Positions 22,348-33,941 of a stretch of DNA of 64,000 nucleotides are shown one piece after another. Made by a program: the position numbers and the translations under genes. Origin of the DNA: Euborellia annulipes. Its lineage: Eukaryota > Arthropoda > Insecta > Dermaptera > Anisolabididae. The notes below the pieces were generated by a model. It had not been told where the DNA came from, searched no databases, and was given only the letters and a program-made list of their open reading frames with translations. Location: NCBI GenBank assembly GCA_023213315.1, contig JAKCPI010005410.1, positions 18,380 to 82,379 of the forward strand, read 5' to 3'. Positions within the stretch are counted from its first letter, which is position 1. Every line of letters starts with the position of its first letter.

Positions 22348-22576
22348 GCTCAGGGGCCCACATCTTGTGGGTACGTGGATGGCGACCACGAGCTACCCGA
22401 GCTGGGAGAGACAGTCAATCTGTTCTTTGTATGTCTGTCTCTTCCTTCCTCTTTTCAACAGGCGTCAGACCGTGCTACGGGCCGGCCTGTTCTATCCTTC
22501 TCGGTCGCAAAAGCGCTTGATAGGATTGGAGGGAAAAAGAGGTCCGCCGACCCTGCATCGCGGGAGTAAGGCGAGG
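22348..22576 (+). mobile_element. Family G GC-rich short retroposon
   Basis: It starts GCTCAGGGGCCCACATC and continues with GTACGTGGATGGCGACCACG, CAGACCGTGC, CGGGCCGGCCTGTTCTAT and GCATCGCGGGAGTAAGGCG. Three other copies lie at 50064, 53252 and 54367. Its 3' end meets the next MITE directly, so no target duplication can be read here. Confidence 0.75.
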
Positions 22577-22999
22577 ACGTAACTGCAAACTTGACAAGCA
22601 TGCACGTGCAATCTTTTTGTACAAGCAAACTGTAGAAACTGTAGGAGAATTTTGCGCAAGCATTTTAATTGTGCAAGCCGCTTGATGCTCGATTTAATTT
22701 TAATCATGCACAAGCATATTTGCGCAAGCAAAACTCGCCGCCATTCTATAGACGTCTTGACATTTGATATTTATTTATTATATATTAATTCATTTAAATA
22801 TTAATATTTATTGTGTCTCTGTTTAAAGCAAGTGAGTATTTCTTGTTATCTTTGAATAAATAAACCTTCCGAGTTTGACATTTTTAGTTTTAGTTAATTT
22901 TTTGCATAAAATGTTTCCTGCACAAGCATGCTTGTGCAGTGTGGTGTTGAAGGGAATAAAAAGATTGCACATGCATGATTGTCAAGTTGGCAGTTACGT
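22577..22999. mobile_element. MITE with ~41-bp inverted ends (ACGTAACTGC...)
   Basis: The left end ACGTAACTGCAAACTTGACA and its continuation pair with the right end ending TTGTCAAGTTGGCAGTTACGT, with about five mismatches. The inner sequence repeats words such as TGCGCAAGCA and CACAAGCATGCTTGTGCA. It is non-coding. Confidence 0.75.
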
Positions 23000-23843
23000 G
23001 TGTAGTCGCCATTAGTTGGTTTAAAGTAAAGTAAAATATAAAAATAAATATCTACCAATTAATACTACACTGAATTCGAAGATCATTTTAAAAACGGGAG
23101 AGTTTTCTCCAACTAATTCTTGGTTTTGATTTTTGGGTTGGAGGAAAATCTTTTTTGTATGTTGGGGTTTGTCCGTTTTTGGGGCTGATTGCACTGTACT
23201 ATCATCATCTGATATTTTATTTTCAAATTTCGATCGATCTCACAAGCATAATTTTTATATAAATTAAATTCTAGATAAAGAATGTCGCTCTAATAGGGAT
23301 TAGTCATAGCAACGTTACCGTTTAAGAATAGATTGGTCCAATTATGCTAATAAAAATGAAAGGTGGCATTTGATAGGCACCAAGCAGAGGAGAATAGGAG
23401 ATTAGAAAGATTAGGAGTAGGAGGTGTACTAATTGGAGAATCGCAACCGCAGAGTTTCCCCTCTCCTTCCATTTGCGGTTTGATGCAAAATTATGCACAA
23501 GAGCTTACTCTTATGTCTTTTTTTATTTTATCTTTTTTTTTAAAGATCAGCTAATTTCACATGTATAATGATGACTCAAGAAGGGCAGAAGGATTGAAAA
23601 ATAACGAGGAGATAGAGAGAATAAGAAAAAAAATAATAAATCATTATTCAAGCATATAAAATATAACAATAAATGCTAATGAACAAAATAACAAATAAGA
23701 GCCTCGTTTTTACTCATTTGAATACAAGAAAAAATACACCTTTTGGCATCTAAGGTCATTTTTTGACCTCTAATTTCGGTCCCTTACTTATTCAAGTCTT
23801 ATACAATGAAATGCAATAACTCTAGATACTTATTTATTTATTT
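23000..23843. other. Unassigned sequence with a possible SINE a tail
   Basis: TTTTGGCATCTAAGGTCATT at about 23740-23760 resembles the family a tail in minus orientation. A 63-codon plus frame at 23363-23554 covers a normal-GC patch but shows no recognisable domain. Confidence 0.35.
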
Positions 23844-23847
23844 TTAA

Positions 23848-24213
23848 GGTGCGCGTTTCGAAAAACCATTAATAGCCGATTCAGAAGCTGGTTACTCTAG
23901 GCGGCAAGAGATGGAGTTAGTAACAAGCGTTTGATTTCATTTAATTTAAAAGGTTCCAGCTAATTAATTAAAGCCAAAAAATTAATTATTCTTTAACATA
24001 ATGGTTACTAATTTAATTATCTATAAGATAGAGACCGATTTTTTTTTTAATATCTTTTATTTAATGTGATTAATCTAAATTTTTTTTTTTTATTCAAAAA
24101 TCAAAAAAATGGCTTCTCTAAGTTGTAGATATTTTAAAAAACTTTAATTAAAAAAAAAATTGAAGTCGAAAACTTCAAAATTGTGGCCGCTGGAACTCTT
24201 CAAAATCAAAACC
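23848..24213. mobile_element. TTAA-flanked MITE, right end deleted
   Basis: It starts GGTGCGCGTTTCGAAAAACC after TTAA (23844-23847) and is closely similar to the copy at 31277 along its length. About 16 bp of the right terminus is missing, leaving AACC before TTAA at 24214-24217. Confidence 0.75.
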
Positions 24214-24217
24214 TTAA

Positions 24218-24550
24218 TTAATATTATTTTAAGGGATGTTTTATTATGAAGACCATGAAATCTTTTTTATTTTTTTTCAATTTTATATATTGTATATTTT
24301 TAAAAAATTATTATAATTATTATTTTTTTTTTGTTCTCAATAGGATTTCATTACAATTATTATTTTTGGTCCAAATACACTATAAGAAAGAGAGGGTTTA
24401 ACCCCGAAAATCTATCTCCCCCTACAGCCAGTCCTTCAATTATATTCTTTAAAATATATCCAATTGGAAGGAGGAATTGGCTCTCGGATCATCATCCCCC
24501 CCACCCCCGGAAAAATTTTATGGCTACGGCCCTGCTCCATAGTTGAATTG
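24218..24550. other. AT-rich stretch without recognised gene
   Basis: A C-rich patch lies at 24495-24510. No gene or repeat was recognised. Confidence 0.4.
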
Positions 24551-25376
24551 AAAAAATCTGGTGTGACTGGCGCACAGCACACAACTTTCTCTTACCCTTC
24601 GGTAAGAGAAAGTTGTGCACTGTGCTGGTCACACCAGATTTTTTGTGTCGAGATATATTTAGTTTCCCATAGCACCTTAGTTTCAAACTTGCATTTTAAA
24701 TGTTGATTGCTTGAAATAAACTATGGTTATTTTCAAAATTTTACTCATATTTGGACATTTTATACACATATAGATTCGTAAATAAATACAAAATTTCATA
24801 AGAATTGGAAAAAAAATTTTAAATGCGTGAAAGTTCCAAAGGGGACCCCCTTTTGAATCGAAATTAACATACAAATCCCTATAGGAAATTAACATTGGCC
24901 AAATGCGAAGATAAGGTAGAAAAATTTAAAACGCGTAGAAAGAGAGAAGATAGTTTTGTGAGAGAGAGAGATATGTTTTCTCCGAAAAAAAATGGGCGTT
25001 TAAATAATAATTGATTTTTAATCTAATAAAAAAGAAAAAGATTTAAATTCGGTTACCATGGCAACCATTTATTTCTCCTATCTTTCCTATGAAGCACAAG
25101 AGTAAAGTGTGCTTCAAACAATTTTGAGGGCAAAACGAGAATATACATTTGAAAGAGCATCTAAAAAATAATTGATTTTTGAATTTTAATCAAAATCGTT
25201 AGAGCGAATTTTGAGAAAATCGAAAAAAACTGAAAAAGTACATCAGTAAAGTACTAGTACTTTTTGGCCGATTTTGATTAAAAGCTTATTTTGTCGGTCC
25301 GGGGGGTGTTTAACTTAAATATAAAATTTCAGCCTCATAGCTCAATTCCTTCATGCTTAAAATTGAACACACACAG

Positions 25377-25442
<66 letters not shown>

Positions 25443-25583
25443 CATGTCGCGAAAACCACTTTTTTGGATTCAGGGGACCTCAAAACGTGAAGATCCATCA
25501 AAATCTCGACATCGAATTTTTGACATGAAACCAATACTTTCTCTCTATATATATATTACATATATACATAGGTAAGAGAAAGT
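24551..25583 (-). mobile_element. Family H hairpin-tailed repeat, long variant
   Basis: Minus orientation. The hairpin at 24551-24645 is nearly perfect, from ATCTGGTGTGACTGGCGC to GTCACACCAGAT. Compared with the short form, ~370 bp of extra body (about 24690-25060, including GGGGACCCCCTTTTGAATCG) follows the hairpin. The same extra block is in the copy at 25786. The microsatellite is (CA)n followed by (GACA)n at 25373-25441. The left end GGTAAGAGAAAGT is at 25571-25583. Confidence 0.9.
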
Positions 25584-25785
25584 AAAAATTTAATTATAAA
25601 GATAATATTAATTACTATTATATATTAATTAATAACTTTCTAGATTGTTATTAAAACGTAAACCTATTTTCTATATTACGTATACATCTTAGAAGGCGCC
25701 GGTACCCCCCCACTCCTTTTTTCTCCCCCTTAAAAATTTTAAAAGATTTAATTAAATGCCGTATCCTTTTTATATTTATTTTTTT

Positions 25786-27064
25786 ACTTTCTCGTACCCT
25801 ATATATGAAATATATAGAGAGAGAAAGTATTGCGATCATGTCAAAAATTCGATGTCCAGATTTTGATGGATATACATGTTTTGAGGTCCCCTGAGTCCAA
25901 AAAAGTGGGTCCCGCAAATTGGTCTGTGTGTGTGTATGTATGTATGTATGTATGTATGTATGTATGTGTGGACAGATTTTTAACATGAAGGAATTGAGCT
26001 ACCGGATTGAAATTTTATATTTAACTTAGGTACCTTCCCACACGCTCAAAATAAGCTTTTGAACAAAATCGGCCAAAAAGTACTAGTACTTTACTGATGT
26101 ACTTTTTCAGTTTTTTTCGATTTTCTCAAAATACCCTCCAAGGATTTTTTTAAAATTCATAAATGAACTATTTTTTAGATGCTCTTTAAAATGTATATTC
26201 TCATTTTGCCGTTGAAATCTTCTGAAGACCACTTTACTCTTGTTCTTTTAGCATGAAGGAATTGAGCTACCGGATTGAAATTTTATATTTAACTTAGGTA
26301 CCTTCCCACACGCTCAAAATAAGCTTTTGAACAAAATCGGCCAAAAAGTACTAGTACTTTACTGATGTACTTTTTCAGTTTTTTTCGATTTTCTCAAAAT
26401 TCCCTCCAAGGATTTTTTTTAAAATTCAAAAATCAATTATTTTTTAGATGCTCTTTAAAATGTATATTCTCATTTTGCCGTTGAAATCTTCTGGAGACCA
26501 CTTTACTCTTGTTCTTCATAGGAAAGATAGAAATGGTTGCCATGGTAACGGAATTTAAATCTTTTTCTTTTTATTAGATTAAAAATCAATTATTATTTAA
26601 ATTCCCATTTATTTGTGTCTTTAATTGCTTAGGAGAAAACATATATATATCTCTCTCTCTCACTTGCAAACATTATCGCCTGTCTCTCCGCCTTCTCTCA
26701 TAGGCCTAATGTTAATTTCCTATAGGGATTTTTATGTTAATTTCGATTCAAAAGGGGGTCCCCTTTGAAACTTTTTAGGCATTTAAAATTTTTTTTTCCA
26801 ATTCTTATGAAATTTTGTATTTATTTACGATTCTCTATTGTGTATAAAATGTCCAAATATGAGATTAAAATTTTTAAAAATAACCATAGTTTATTTCAAG
26901 CAGTCAACATTTAAAATCCAAGTTTGAAACTAAGGTGCTATCGGAAACTAAATATATCTCGACACAAAAAAATCTGGTGTGACCAGCACAGTGCGCAACT
27001 TTCTCTTACCGAAGGGTAAGAGAAAGTTGTGTGCTGTGCGCCAGTCACACCAGATTTTTTTTTT
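25786..27064 (+). mobile_element. Family H hairpin-tailed repeat, long variant with internal tandem duplication
   Basis: Plus orientation, facing away from the copy at 24551. The microsatellite here is (GTAT)n at 25925-25967. A ~268-bp body segment is duplicated in tandem (25984-26251 and 26252-26517). The long-variant block precedes the hairpin at about 26968-27056. Together with the previous copy it forms a ~2.5-kb inverted arrangement around 200 bp. Confidence 0.9.
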
Positions 27065-27507
27065 TATAAATATTATATCAGTATATATGACTTCACTTTT
27101 GCTTATCTCTCCTTCTATATTCCTCTCCTCCTACTCAATATACACACATATAGAGTCCTCTTTATAAAAAGAGATAAACATTTTTTTTATCTTGAATTTC
27201 TAGAAAACCTCACTCTCTGTTTGAATAAGGGGCACAAAAATTAAACAATTTCCAAAGAGGAATTATTTACGACCTTCTTTAAGTCTGATTTAGTGACTTG
27301 AATATGCAAAGATAAATAAATAATAAAGAAAAATATACTCTTATCAAACCAGAGTATATCTATGCTTATGCTACCACTATAGTATAATAATAATAATACC
27401 TAAGTGAAATATTTAGTATGAATAGATTATTATTATTGTTTTAAATTATTATTCAAAATTGAAATCCAAGAAATTTGATTAAAATTATCTGAGAAAGTTA
27501 TTATTAT
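27065..27507. other. AT-rich stretch without recognised gene
   Basis: No gene or repeat was recognised. Confidence 0.4.
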
Positions 27508-27660
27508 GAGAGTTTTTAATTATAGACCACATTTGTATTAATTATTTATTAAAAATATAAATGCTGTACAACGTATCGTCTGTTAATTCTGTGTTTCGTT
27601 TGCAAGTAGTGTGCACTAGCTCAAACTCAAGTGATCTAACCTCTAAGGGACCGTTACGTG
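27508..27660. mobile_element. Foldback family F1, left arm only
   Basis: GAGTTTTTAATTATAGACCA and GCTGTACAACGTATCGTCTG match the left arm of the F1 copies at 33372 and 36106, with the core decayed (AACGTATCG in place of AACGTTTCG). The right arm is absent. Confidence 0.7.
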
Positions 27661-27696
27661 TATTTATATGAAACCATGTCAGTGCCAAGGTCTTGT

Positions 27697-27825
27697 CAGT
27701 GCCATCTACAGTCATTCCCATCAAGTTAAATACAAACATCAGCGCCATCTAAAATCATTCCCATCAAATTAAACACAAACATCAGCGCCATCTACAATCA
27801 TTTCCATGAAGTTAGACACAATCAT
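27697..27825. repeat. Three-unit 43-bp minisatellite
   Basis: Units at 27697-27739, 27740-27782 and 27783-27825 each begin CAGTGCCATCTA or CAGCGCCATCTA, continue AATCATT-CCATCAA and differ at a few positions. It abuts the F1 arm. The word GCGCCATCT also lies in the loop of the F1 copy at 36106 (as AGATGGCGC), so it may have grown from an F1 loop. Confidence 0.85.
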
Positions 27826-28930
27826 CAAAGCAAGTTAAAATAAGTTTTTTGTATTTGATTTTTTTAACAGAGATGGTACAAAATATTGTTTTTAATTATT
27901 CCAATAATATAATACAATAATCAAACCTTAATATGTAATTAACAATTTTCTCATTCAATCCGATGTGCCACATTTTATTTGGCCTATAATTTTTGTGCTG
28001 TGCGATTAGTCAAAGGAAAGAATTAGCGAGGAAAATGACTATAGCCAAAACATGCAATACAAAAACTTTAAACAAATTACAAGTTCTCTAGAGAATTTTA
28101 TATTGCGTTTCTATTTTAATTTCCTATTGATATTTATTTATTTATTTTGGTTATGGTTTGGAAATCAATTAATCTTTTAAAAATGTCAAATTAAAAAAAA
28201 AAAAGTTCGTGAGCAGGACAAAAAGAAAAGGTCCTCAGGAGATGACCTTTAGAAATCAGACACGAATTTATCCCTTCCTCCTATAACCTAGTTCTTTTTT
28301 TTAAGTTCAAATAAATAAACAGAGAATTGAAAGTGAAAATTTTTAATAATCAACTTAAATTTAATAATAATACAAATCTTTTTTTTTTTTTACATAATTA
28401 TTTAACGACAATTTGTCAACAGATTTGAAAAAGAGACCTCCCTCAGTATCTGATTTAACAACTCTTTTTTTTTTGTTAAGATAATTATCTACTAATCATA
28501 TAAATTACACCAAATGAGATTATAATTAAATAATTTTGTAAAGGAAAGAAAAAGAAAAAAAAATTCTTATTTATGTTGGGAAAAAGATTTTCATTTGAAA
28601 TGGAAAGGATTGATGAATGGGATAAAAGTCTGTCAGTCCATTTAGAAAAATTAAAAAAAAAAAAAAAAAAAAACATTTGGTAATAATTAACCGATTAAAA
28701 AATTTTGTTTAAGAACTTGAAAATTTGAGATTTTTTGTTTTAATTTATTTAAACTCACAGGAGAGTGTCAGGCTACTCACTGCCATGTTATTATTACACA
28801 AACCATTTCGGACTATTTTTGATCCCCTCCACAATTCAATTAGCTTCAACATTTATTAACACATTAATAACAAATTAAGTTTTAATTAATTTTATGTTAG
28901 TATCAATCCAAAATATAACTAAAAATACAG
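27826..28930. other. AT-rich stretch without recognised gene
   Basis: Homopolymer runs occur (for example A-runs at 28193-28204 and 28650-28672). No gene was recognised. Confidence 0.45.
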
Positions 28931-29054
28931 TAAATAATAAGTCTGGAGGTATTTTCAGGCCAAATTTATTCTATATTGCCGAAGTTTTGGAAGTCTAAGC
29001 GTAGTGGAATAGATTTGGCCTGAAAATACTCCAGCGTTATTATCATTTATCGTT
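28931..29054. mobile_element. Short CCGAAACGT-like foldback
   Basis: The arms pair CTGGAGGTATTTTCAGGCCA with its inverse (TGGCCTGAAAATACTCCAG). A core-like GCCGAAGTTTTGG lies between them. Confidence 0.65.
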
Positions 29055-29182
29055 CAACTATCTAGACCAGGCTTTTCCAATTATCATTTCTCTTAAAAAT
29101 ACACTAGGTTACGTGTTTCAAGTTGTTATGGGTAAAAAATTCACTTATTGCGTATTTTGACATTTTTTTTTTATTTCATTTA

Positions 29183-29484
29183 GGGGTCGTCCACATATTA
29201 CGTAAGGCGTTAAGTGGAAGGAATGTGGCCAAAACGTTACTAATTTTGATATGGGGGGACCCGAAGGTTTCTTTAAGCATAAAAAAAAGGTAAAATGATA
29301 TGAATTTTGTTTAGGAAATTTTAAGAAAAAGTTTAAACAAGTTTCGGTTTCGGGGGGGGGGGGGGTGTAGTTTTATGTTGTGACAATATTTGTAAGGAGG
29401 TTTGTTTGTAGGGCACTAACTGTGACAGGGGGGGGGGACTAGAATGTCGTCAAAAAACGCATTACGTAATATATGGACGACCCC
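29183..29484. mobile_element. MITE with GGGGTCGTCC ends and TTA target site
   Basis: The left end GGGGTCGTCCACATATTACG pairs with the right end CGTAATATATGGACGACCCC. TTA lies on both sides (29180-29182 and 29485-29487). A 3-bp TTA duplication is typical of PIF/Harbinger elements, but the ends alone do not settle the superfamily. A 12-13 G run lies near 29354. Confidence 0.75.
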
Positions 29485-29487
29485 TTA

Positions 29488-29645
29488 AGGTCTTTTTCGG
29501 CATCGAAGGCCATTTAGACACCGTCTTTATTTATTTCAATTGGTAGCCAATCCAATTGTAATAAATTTTTGTAGCATTGAACGGGATGCGAACCCTTGAG
29601 CATTGGTAGCAGAATCTAAAGCTCTAGCCCTGAGGTCAAAGCCTA
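29488..29645 (-). mobile_element. SINE family a, near full length
   Basis: On the plus strand it starts GGTCTTTTTCGGCATCGAAG, the reversed tail. It ends near GCTCTAGCCCTGAGGTCA, the reversed tRNA-like head, with the reversed B-box-like GGGATGCGAACCCTT between. It abuts the preceding MITE. Confidence 0.75.
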
Positions 29646-29654
29646 TCTTGTTTC

Positions 29655-29822
29655 AAGTCCTTTTTTGGCATTTGAAGCCTTTTAGACCCTATCCTTATTT
29701 ATTTCAAATGATTGGCATTCAAGTCAATTGAAATAAATTTTTCGCCTGGAACGGCATACCAACCCTTGATCTTGGCACTAGAAGTTAATGCTCTACCTCT
29801 GAGGCATAGGTCAACGGCTCGG
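29655..29822 (-). mobile_element. SINE family a, second tandemly placed copy
   Basis: It has the same order as the previous feature: reversed tail (CCTTTTTTGGCATTTGAAGC), AATAAATTTTTCGCCTGGAA, and the reversed head GCTCTACCTCTGAGGC. The two copies differ at many positions, so they are separate insertions. Confidence 0.75.
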
Positions 29823-30958
29823 AAGACAGTTTTAATCTAGTTTAATTAATTTCTTTATTAATTAAATAACTTCAAAAAATGTACATCATTTAGCAAGAAT
29901 CTCTTCTTTTAAAATTTGGCATCCCCCTTATTGACCTAAGGGATATTGTTATAAATCTTGAATAATATTTTGATTTGAAATTAATTATTGTTGGCATTTC
30001 TTCTGTTCATCTATGCCAGTCTTTCTTGACAGGCTCTTCGACGGGCCGTCTTGTTCATTATGTCTTTCAAAGAACGAATTTCCAAACTGGTTTACCTTGA
30101 ACTCTTCTTAATTCTTTTTGCTAATCCGGATTTTTATTAAATTAGCAAATTATGTTTTTATAATAACAACATTCAGTAATTCTTTGTTGAATATTAATTT
30201 GCAAAATCATTTTTTTTTTTTTTTTTTTCTTGAGCATTTTGTTAAGAGAAGTGTTAGAGATCGAAAAGAGGCAATAGAAGAAGAGATTTGTAGTATTTTA
30301 GCAATTCTAATGATCCTTTGGCCGCAAGTCACGTTGGGATTTGAAGTCACGACTGAAGAGAGAAGTTTGGATTGCATCAGACCCAAAATGAGAGAGAGAG
30401 AGAGAGACAAAACAACAACAACAACAACTCTCTTCCTTCTTCTCAAACATCCTAACTGTAATCTCTCGGAGATACGGGATTACTCAAAGGTTCTTAAAAA
30501 AATCAGAGAATAAAAAGAAGCACTCTTTATTCATCTTTTTTTTTAATACATTCATTTATTTATATATATTGTATTTTTTTATTTATTTATTTAATATAAA
30601 ATAAACATTAACACTTTGTGAATGTGTGAATTAGCGTGCATTAGTAACACTAGGATTATTCTTTCATTTCTATTGACTTTTTTCTATACTTCTCATCAGG
30701 TTTCAAGTTGGTTTTGTTTTTTTTTTTTTCTCGGCAATTTCTTAAGCCTTCATGGGAATAATAAGGAAAATATATACTCGAAAAAAATACCAATCAATAT
30801 TTTCTTCTGTATGAATCGTATCTACATCCGAATTTTATTTATTTATTTATTCTCTCGTCCAAGAATCCAGAATTGGGACTGTTTAACATACTTCACAATT
30901 ATTTCCAATTGTTTATGCGAAATATTTTTTTGGTCTTTCAAACATCTAGAATATTTTT
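29823..30958. other. AT-rich stretch with (AG)n and (AAC)n microsatellites
   Basis: Microsatellites lie at about 30391-30408 and 30411-30428. The plus frame 30118-30513 spans a T-run and both microsatellites and shows no domain, so it is not called a gene. Confidence 0.45.
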
Positions 30959-31887
30959 ACTTTCTCTTATCTCTATATATATGTTAATATATATAGAGAG
31001 AAAGTATTGGATTCATGTCAAAAATTCGATGTCGAGATTTTGATGGATATACACGTTTTGAGGTCCCCTGAATCCAAAAAAGTGGTTTTCGCGACATGGT
31101 CTGTCTGTGAAAGAACGAAAAGAGCTAGGAGGTTGAAATTTTATTTCTGAGTTAGGCACCACATCGAGGCGTGAAAATAAGCTTTTGAACAAAATAGGCC
31201 AGAGAACTAGCACTTTACTGATTTACTTTTGCAGTTTTTTCGATTTACTCAAAATTCGCTGAACGATTTTGATTAAGGTGCGCGTCTCGAAAAACCGTTA
31301 GAAGACGATTCAGTAGCGAGTTACTCTAGGTGGCAAGAGATGGCGTTAGTTTTTCCCATAGGGAAACAAGGGATTTATTTCATTTCATTTGAAAGATTCC
31401 AGCTAATTAATTAAGGGTAAAAAATTAATTATTTTTTAACACAATGGTTATTAATTTAATTATCTAAAAGATATAGAGCGAATTTTTTAAAAATATCTTT
31501 TATTTAATGAGATTAATCTAAAAAAAAATTTTATTTTTTCGAAAATCAAAAAAAGGGCTTCTATAAGTTGTAGATATTTTAAATAGCTTTAATTTAAAAA
31601 AAATTTGAGGTCGATAGCTTCAAAATTGTGGCCGCTGGAATCTCCCAAAATTAGCACCCCGAGACGCGCACCTTAAAATTCATAAATCAATTATTTTTTA
31701 GATACTCTTTAAAATGTATATTCTCGTTTTGCCCTTTACATCTTGAATCTTATATAGTATATGTATCAACGGAAACTAAATATATCTCGACACAAAAAAA
31801 TCTGGTGTGACAAGCACAGAACACAACTTTCTCTTACCAAAGATGAGAGGAAGTTGTGTGCTGTGCAACCAGTCACAGCATTTTTTT
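30959..31887 (+). mobile_element. Family H hairpin-tailed repeat interrupted by a TTAA MITE
   Basis: The left end ACTTTCTCTTATC, the body and a decayed hairpin (ATCTGGTGTGACAAGCAC ... AGTCACAGCATTTTTT) are present. The microsatellite is nearly lost (GGTCTGTCTGTGAAAG). The body is interrupted at 31273-31676 by a 396-bp MITE. Confidence 0.85.
31277..31672. mobile_element. TTAA-flanked MITE, 396 bp, intact ends
   Basis: The ends are GGTGCGCGTCTCG and CGAGACGCGCACC, each next to TTAA (31273-31276 and 31673-31676). A TTAA target is characteristic of piggyBac elements, though the termini do not have an obvious piggyBac consensus. It is nested in a family H copy, so it is younger than that insertion. 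Confidence 0.85.
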
Positions 31888-32362
31888 CTCTTGCCATTTA
31901 TTTATTCAAAAAGTGCATTTTTAGCTTTGACGTTTTGTCTATTGCGCTGGTAAATCGTTCACTCACATTATACAACCGTGCATCTGTTTATCTTACAATT
32001 ACAATTTATTCATTTGATTATAATGAGTTATATTTTAAATTTTTTTATTTTAATATATATGTATTTTGATAATAAAAAATTCAAATTTTTATTACATTCT
32101 ATAATGTTATATTAAAAAGAAAAAAATAGAATATCTATCCAAACTATTATGTAAATCACATTTTTAGAAGTTGATTATTCATATATTCATCCACGAACGG
32201 CCTTCCCATTAACATTAACCTTAAACCTGGATCATCTTTGTTCATATCCTCTAAAGAGCAGCCACATGTGTAGCAATGTTATTATTTATAGTTGCATCCA
32301 TAATATAATCATCTCCACCTCTCTCTGATTTATTAAATAAAATTTCAAACGATTGTTTTTTT
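31888..32362. other. AT-rich stretch without a supported gene
   Basis: On the minus strand 32156-32278 a 40-codon frame (HCYTC ... GLRLMLMGRPFVDE) looks mildly coding-like but has no start, no acceptor and no recognised family. Confidence 0.35.
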
Positions 32363-33049
32363 ACTTTCTCTTACCTATGTATATATGTAATATATATATA
32401 GAGAGAAAGTATTGGATTCATGTCAAAAATTCGATGTCGAGATTTTGATGGATCTTCACGTTTTGAGGTCCCCTGAATCCAAAAAAGTGGTTTTCGCGAC
32501 ATGGTCTGTCTGTCTGTGTGTCTGTCTGTGTGTCTGTCTGTCTGTGTGTCTGTGAACAAAATATCTCAAGAACGAAAAGAGCTAGGAAGTTGAAATTTTA
32601 TATTTAAGTTAGGCACCCCCATGGGACGTGACACGAAGCTTTTGAACAAAATCGACCAAAAAGTACTAGCACTTTACTGATTCACTTTTTCAGTTTTTTT
32701 CGATTTTCTCAAAATTTGCTCCAACGATTTTTTTTAAAATTCAAAAATCAATTATTTTTTAGATTCTCTATAAAATGTATATTCTCATTTTGTGATTGAA
32801 ATCTTCTGAAGACCACTTTACTCTTGTACTCCATAGAAAAGATAGGAGAAATGGTTGCCATGGTATCAAAATATAAATATTTTCCCATACTTATAAATTT
32901 TACATCTTGAATTCAATTGTACCCTACTGTCGGAAACTAAATACATGTCGACACAAAAAATCTGGTGTGACAAGCACAGTACACAACTTTCGATTACCGA
33001 AGGTAAGAGAAAGTTGTGTGCTGTGCGCCAGTCACACCAGATTTTTTTT
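32363..33049 (+). mobile_element. Family H hairpin-tailed repeat, full length
   Basis: Left end ACTTTCTCTTACC, microsatellite of GTCT/GTGT at 32504-32554, complete body, hairpin at about 32955-33043. The last ~350 bp is almost identical to the copy at 33942, pointing to recent activity or conversion. Confidence 0.92.
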
Positions 33050-33371
33050 CTTATTAAAATCATCCGAGATTGATTTATTTTTTTTTTCTTCCTTGATTTA
33101 AATTTGTTTTTATTAGCATATTCAATTCTGTTTTTATCTTGTAAATAATAAATATATAAAGGGGTTCATTTATTGTAAGAGCTGGATTATGAGTTTCCTA
33201 AGCTGGCACACCTTTTTGCCAGCCTTTTTTTCCTTTCCAAATCAATTGTCAGACTCGCTTTTTCTCTCAATTTCAATAAAAATAAAACTTCCAACCCCGC
33301 ATTAGGATAAGACCAAGACTGAAAAAGAACTTGGTAAATAAAATTAAAAAATAGTAAATAAATATTTATAC
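33050..33371. other. AT-rich stretch without recognised gene
   Basis: No gene or repeat was recognised. Confidence 0.4.
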
Positions 33372-33670
33372 TTATTAGGGGAATTTTTAATCATAGACCA
33401 CATTTTTGTATTAAAATATTAATATTTATTAAAATTATAAATACTGTACAACGTTTCGACTGCTTATTCTGCAGCCGTTATCAGGTACTGTGCACTTGCT
33501 CCGACTCAAGTGAACCAACCAGTGTTCATTTGGTTCACTGGAGTAGGAGCAAGTGCACAGTACCTTGATAACGACTGCAGAATAAGCAGTCGAAACGTTG
33601 TACAGTATTTATAATTTTAATATATATTTAATACAATAATGTGGTCTATGATTAAAAATTCCCCTAATAA
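33372..33670. mobile_element. Foldback family F1, complete
   Basis: The outer ends TTATTAGGGGAATTTTTAAT and its inverse close the element. Inner arms carry ACAACGTTTCGACTGCTTAT and its inverse. The GCAAGTGCACAGTACC and GGTACTGTGCACTTGC pair lies next to a loop of ~30 bp. Other copies are at 36106 and (half) 27508. Confidence 0.9.
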
Positions 33671-33726
33671 TAATATTCCAAACCACAAAAAGCTTTAATA
33701 AACCAATATTTATAGGCTAGAATAAA

Positions 33727-33803
33727 AAAAATCTCGACATCGAATTTTTGACATGACCGCAATACTTCTCTATATATATTTCATATATAAGGTAAGAGAA
33801 AGT
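33727..33803 (-). mobile_element. Family H left-end fragment
   Basis: ATCTCGACATCGAATTTTTG and GGTAAGAGAAAGT match the left end in minus orientation. The rest is missing. Confidence 0.75.
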
Positions 33804-33941
33804 AATAAATGTTTAAAAGTTTTTTTTTTTTTAACCTTCCTATCTGGTGACTAGAAGGTGACCATAAGTTACCAGAGATAAGACGGACTTTTCTCCTGTT
33901 TTTATTTGTCAGCTTTTCTGTTCGGCTTGATTTTTGTTTTT

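Noticed and set aside
25402..25441. CRISPR-like array
   Set aside because: The regular pattern is a GACA microsatellite with no spacers, and the DNA is eukaryotic.
30118..30513. 131-codon plus-strand frame
   Set aside because: It crosses a T-run and two microsatellites (AG and AAC), has no domain, and the opposite strand is also open.
32156..32278. Cys-containing 40-codon minus frame resembling half of a LIM-type finger
   Set aside because: No start, no acceptor upstream (a TAA immediately precedes it) and the metal-ligand pattern is incomplete.
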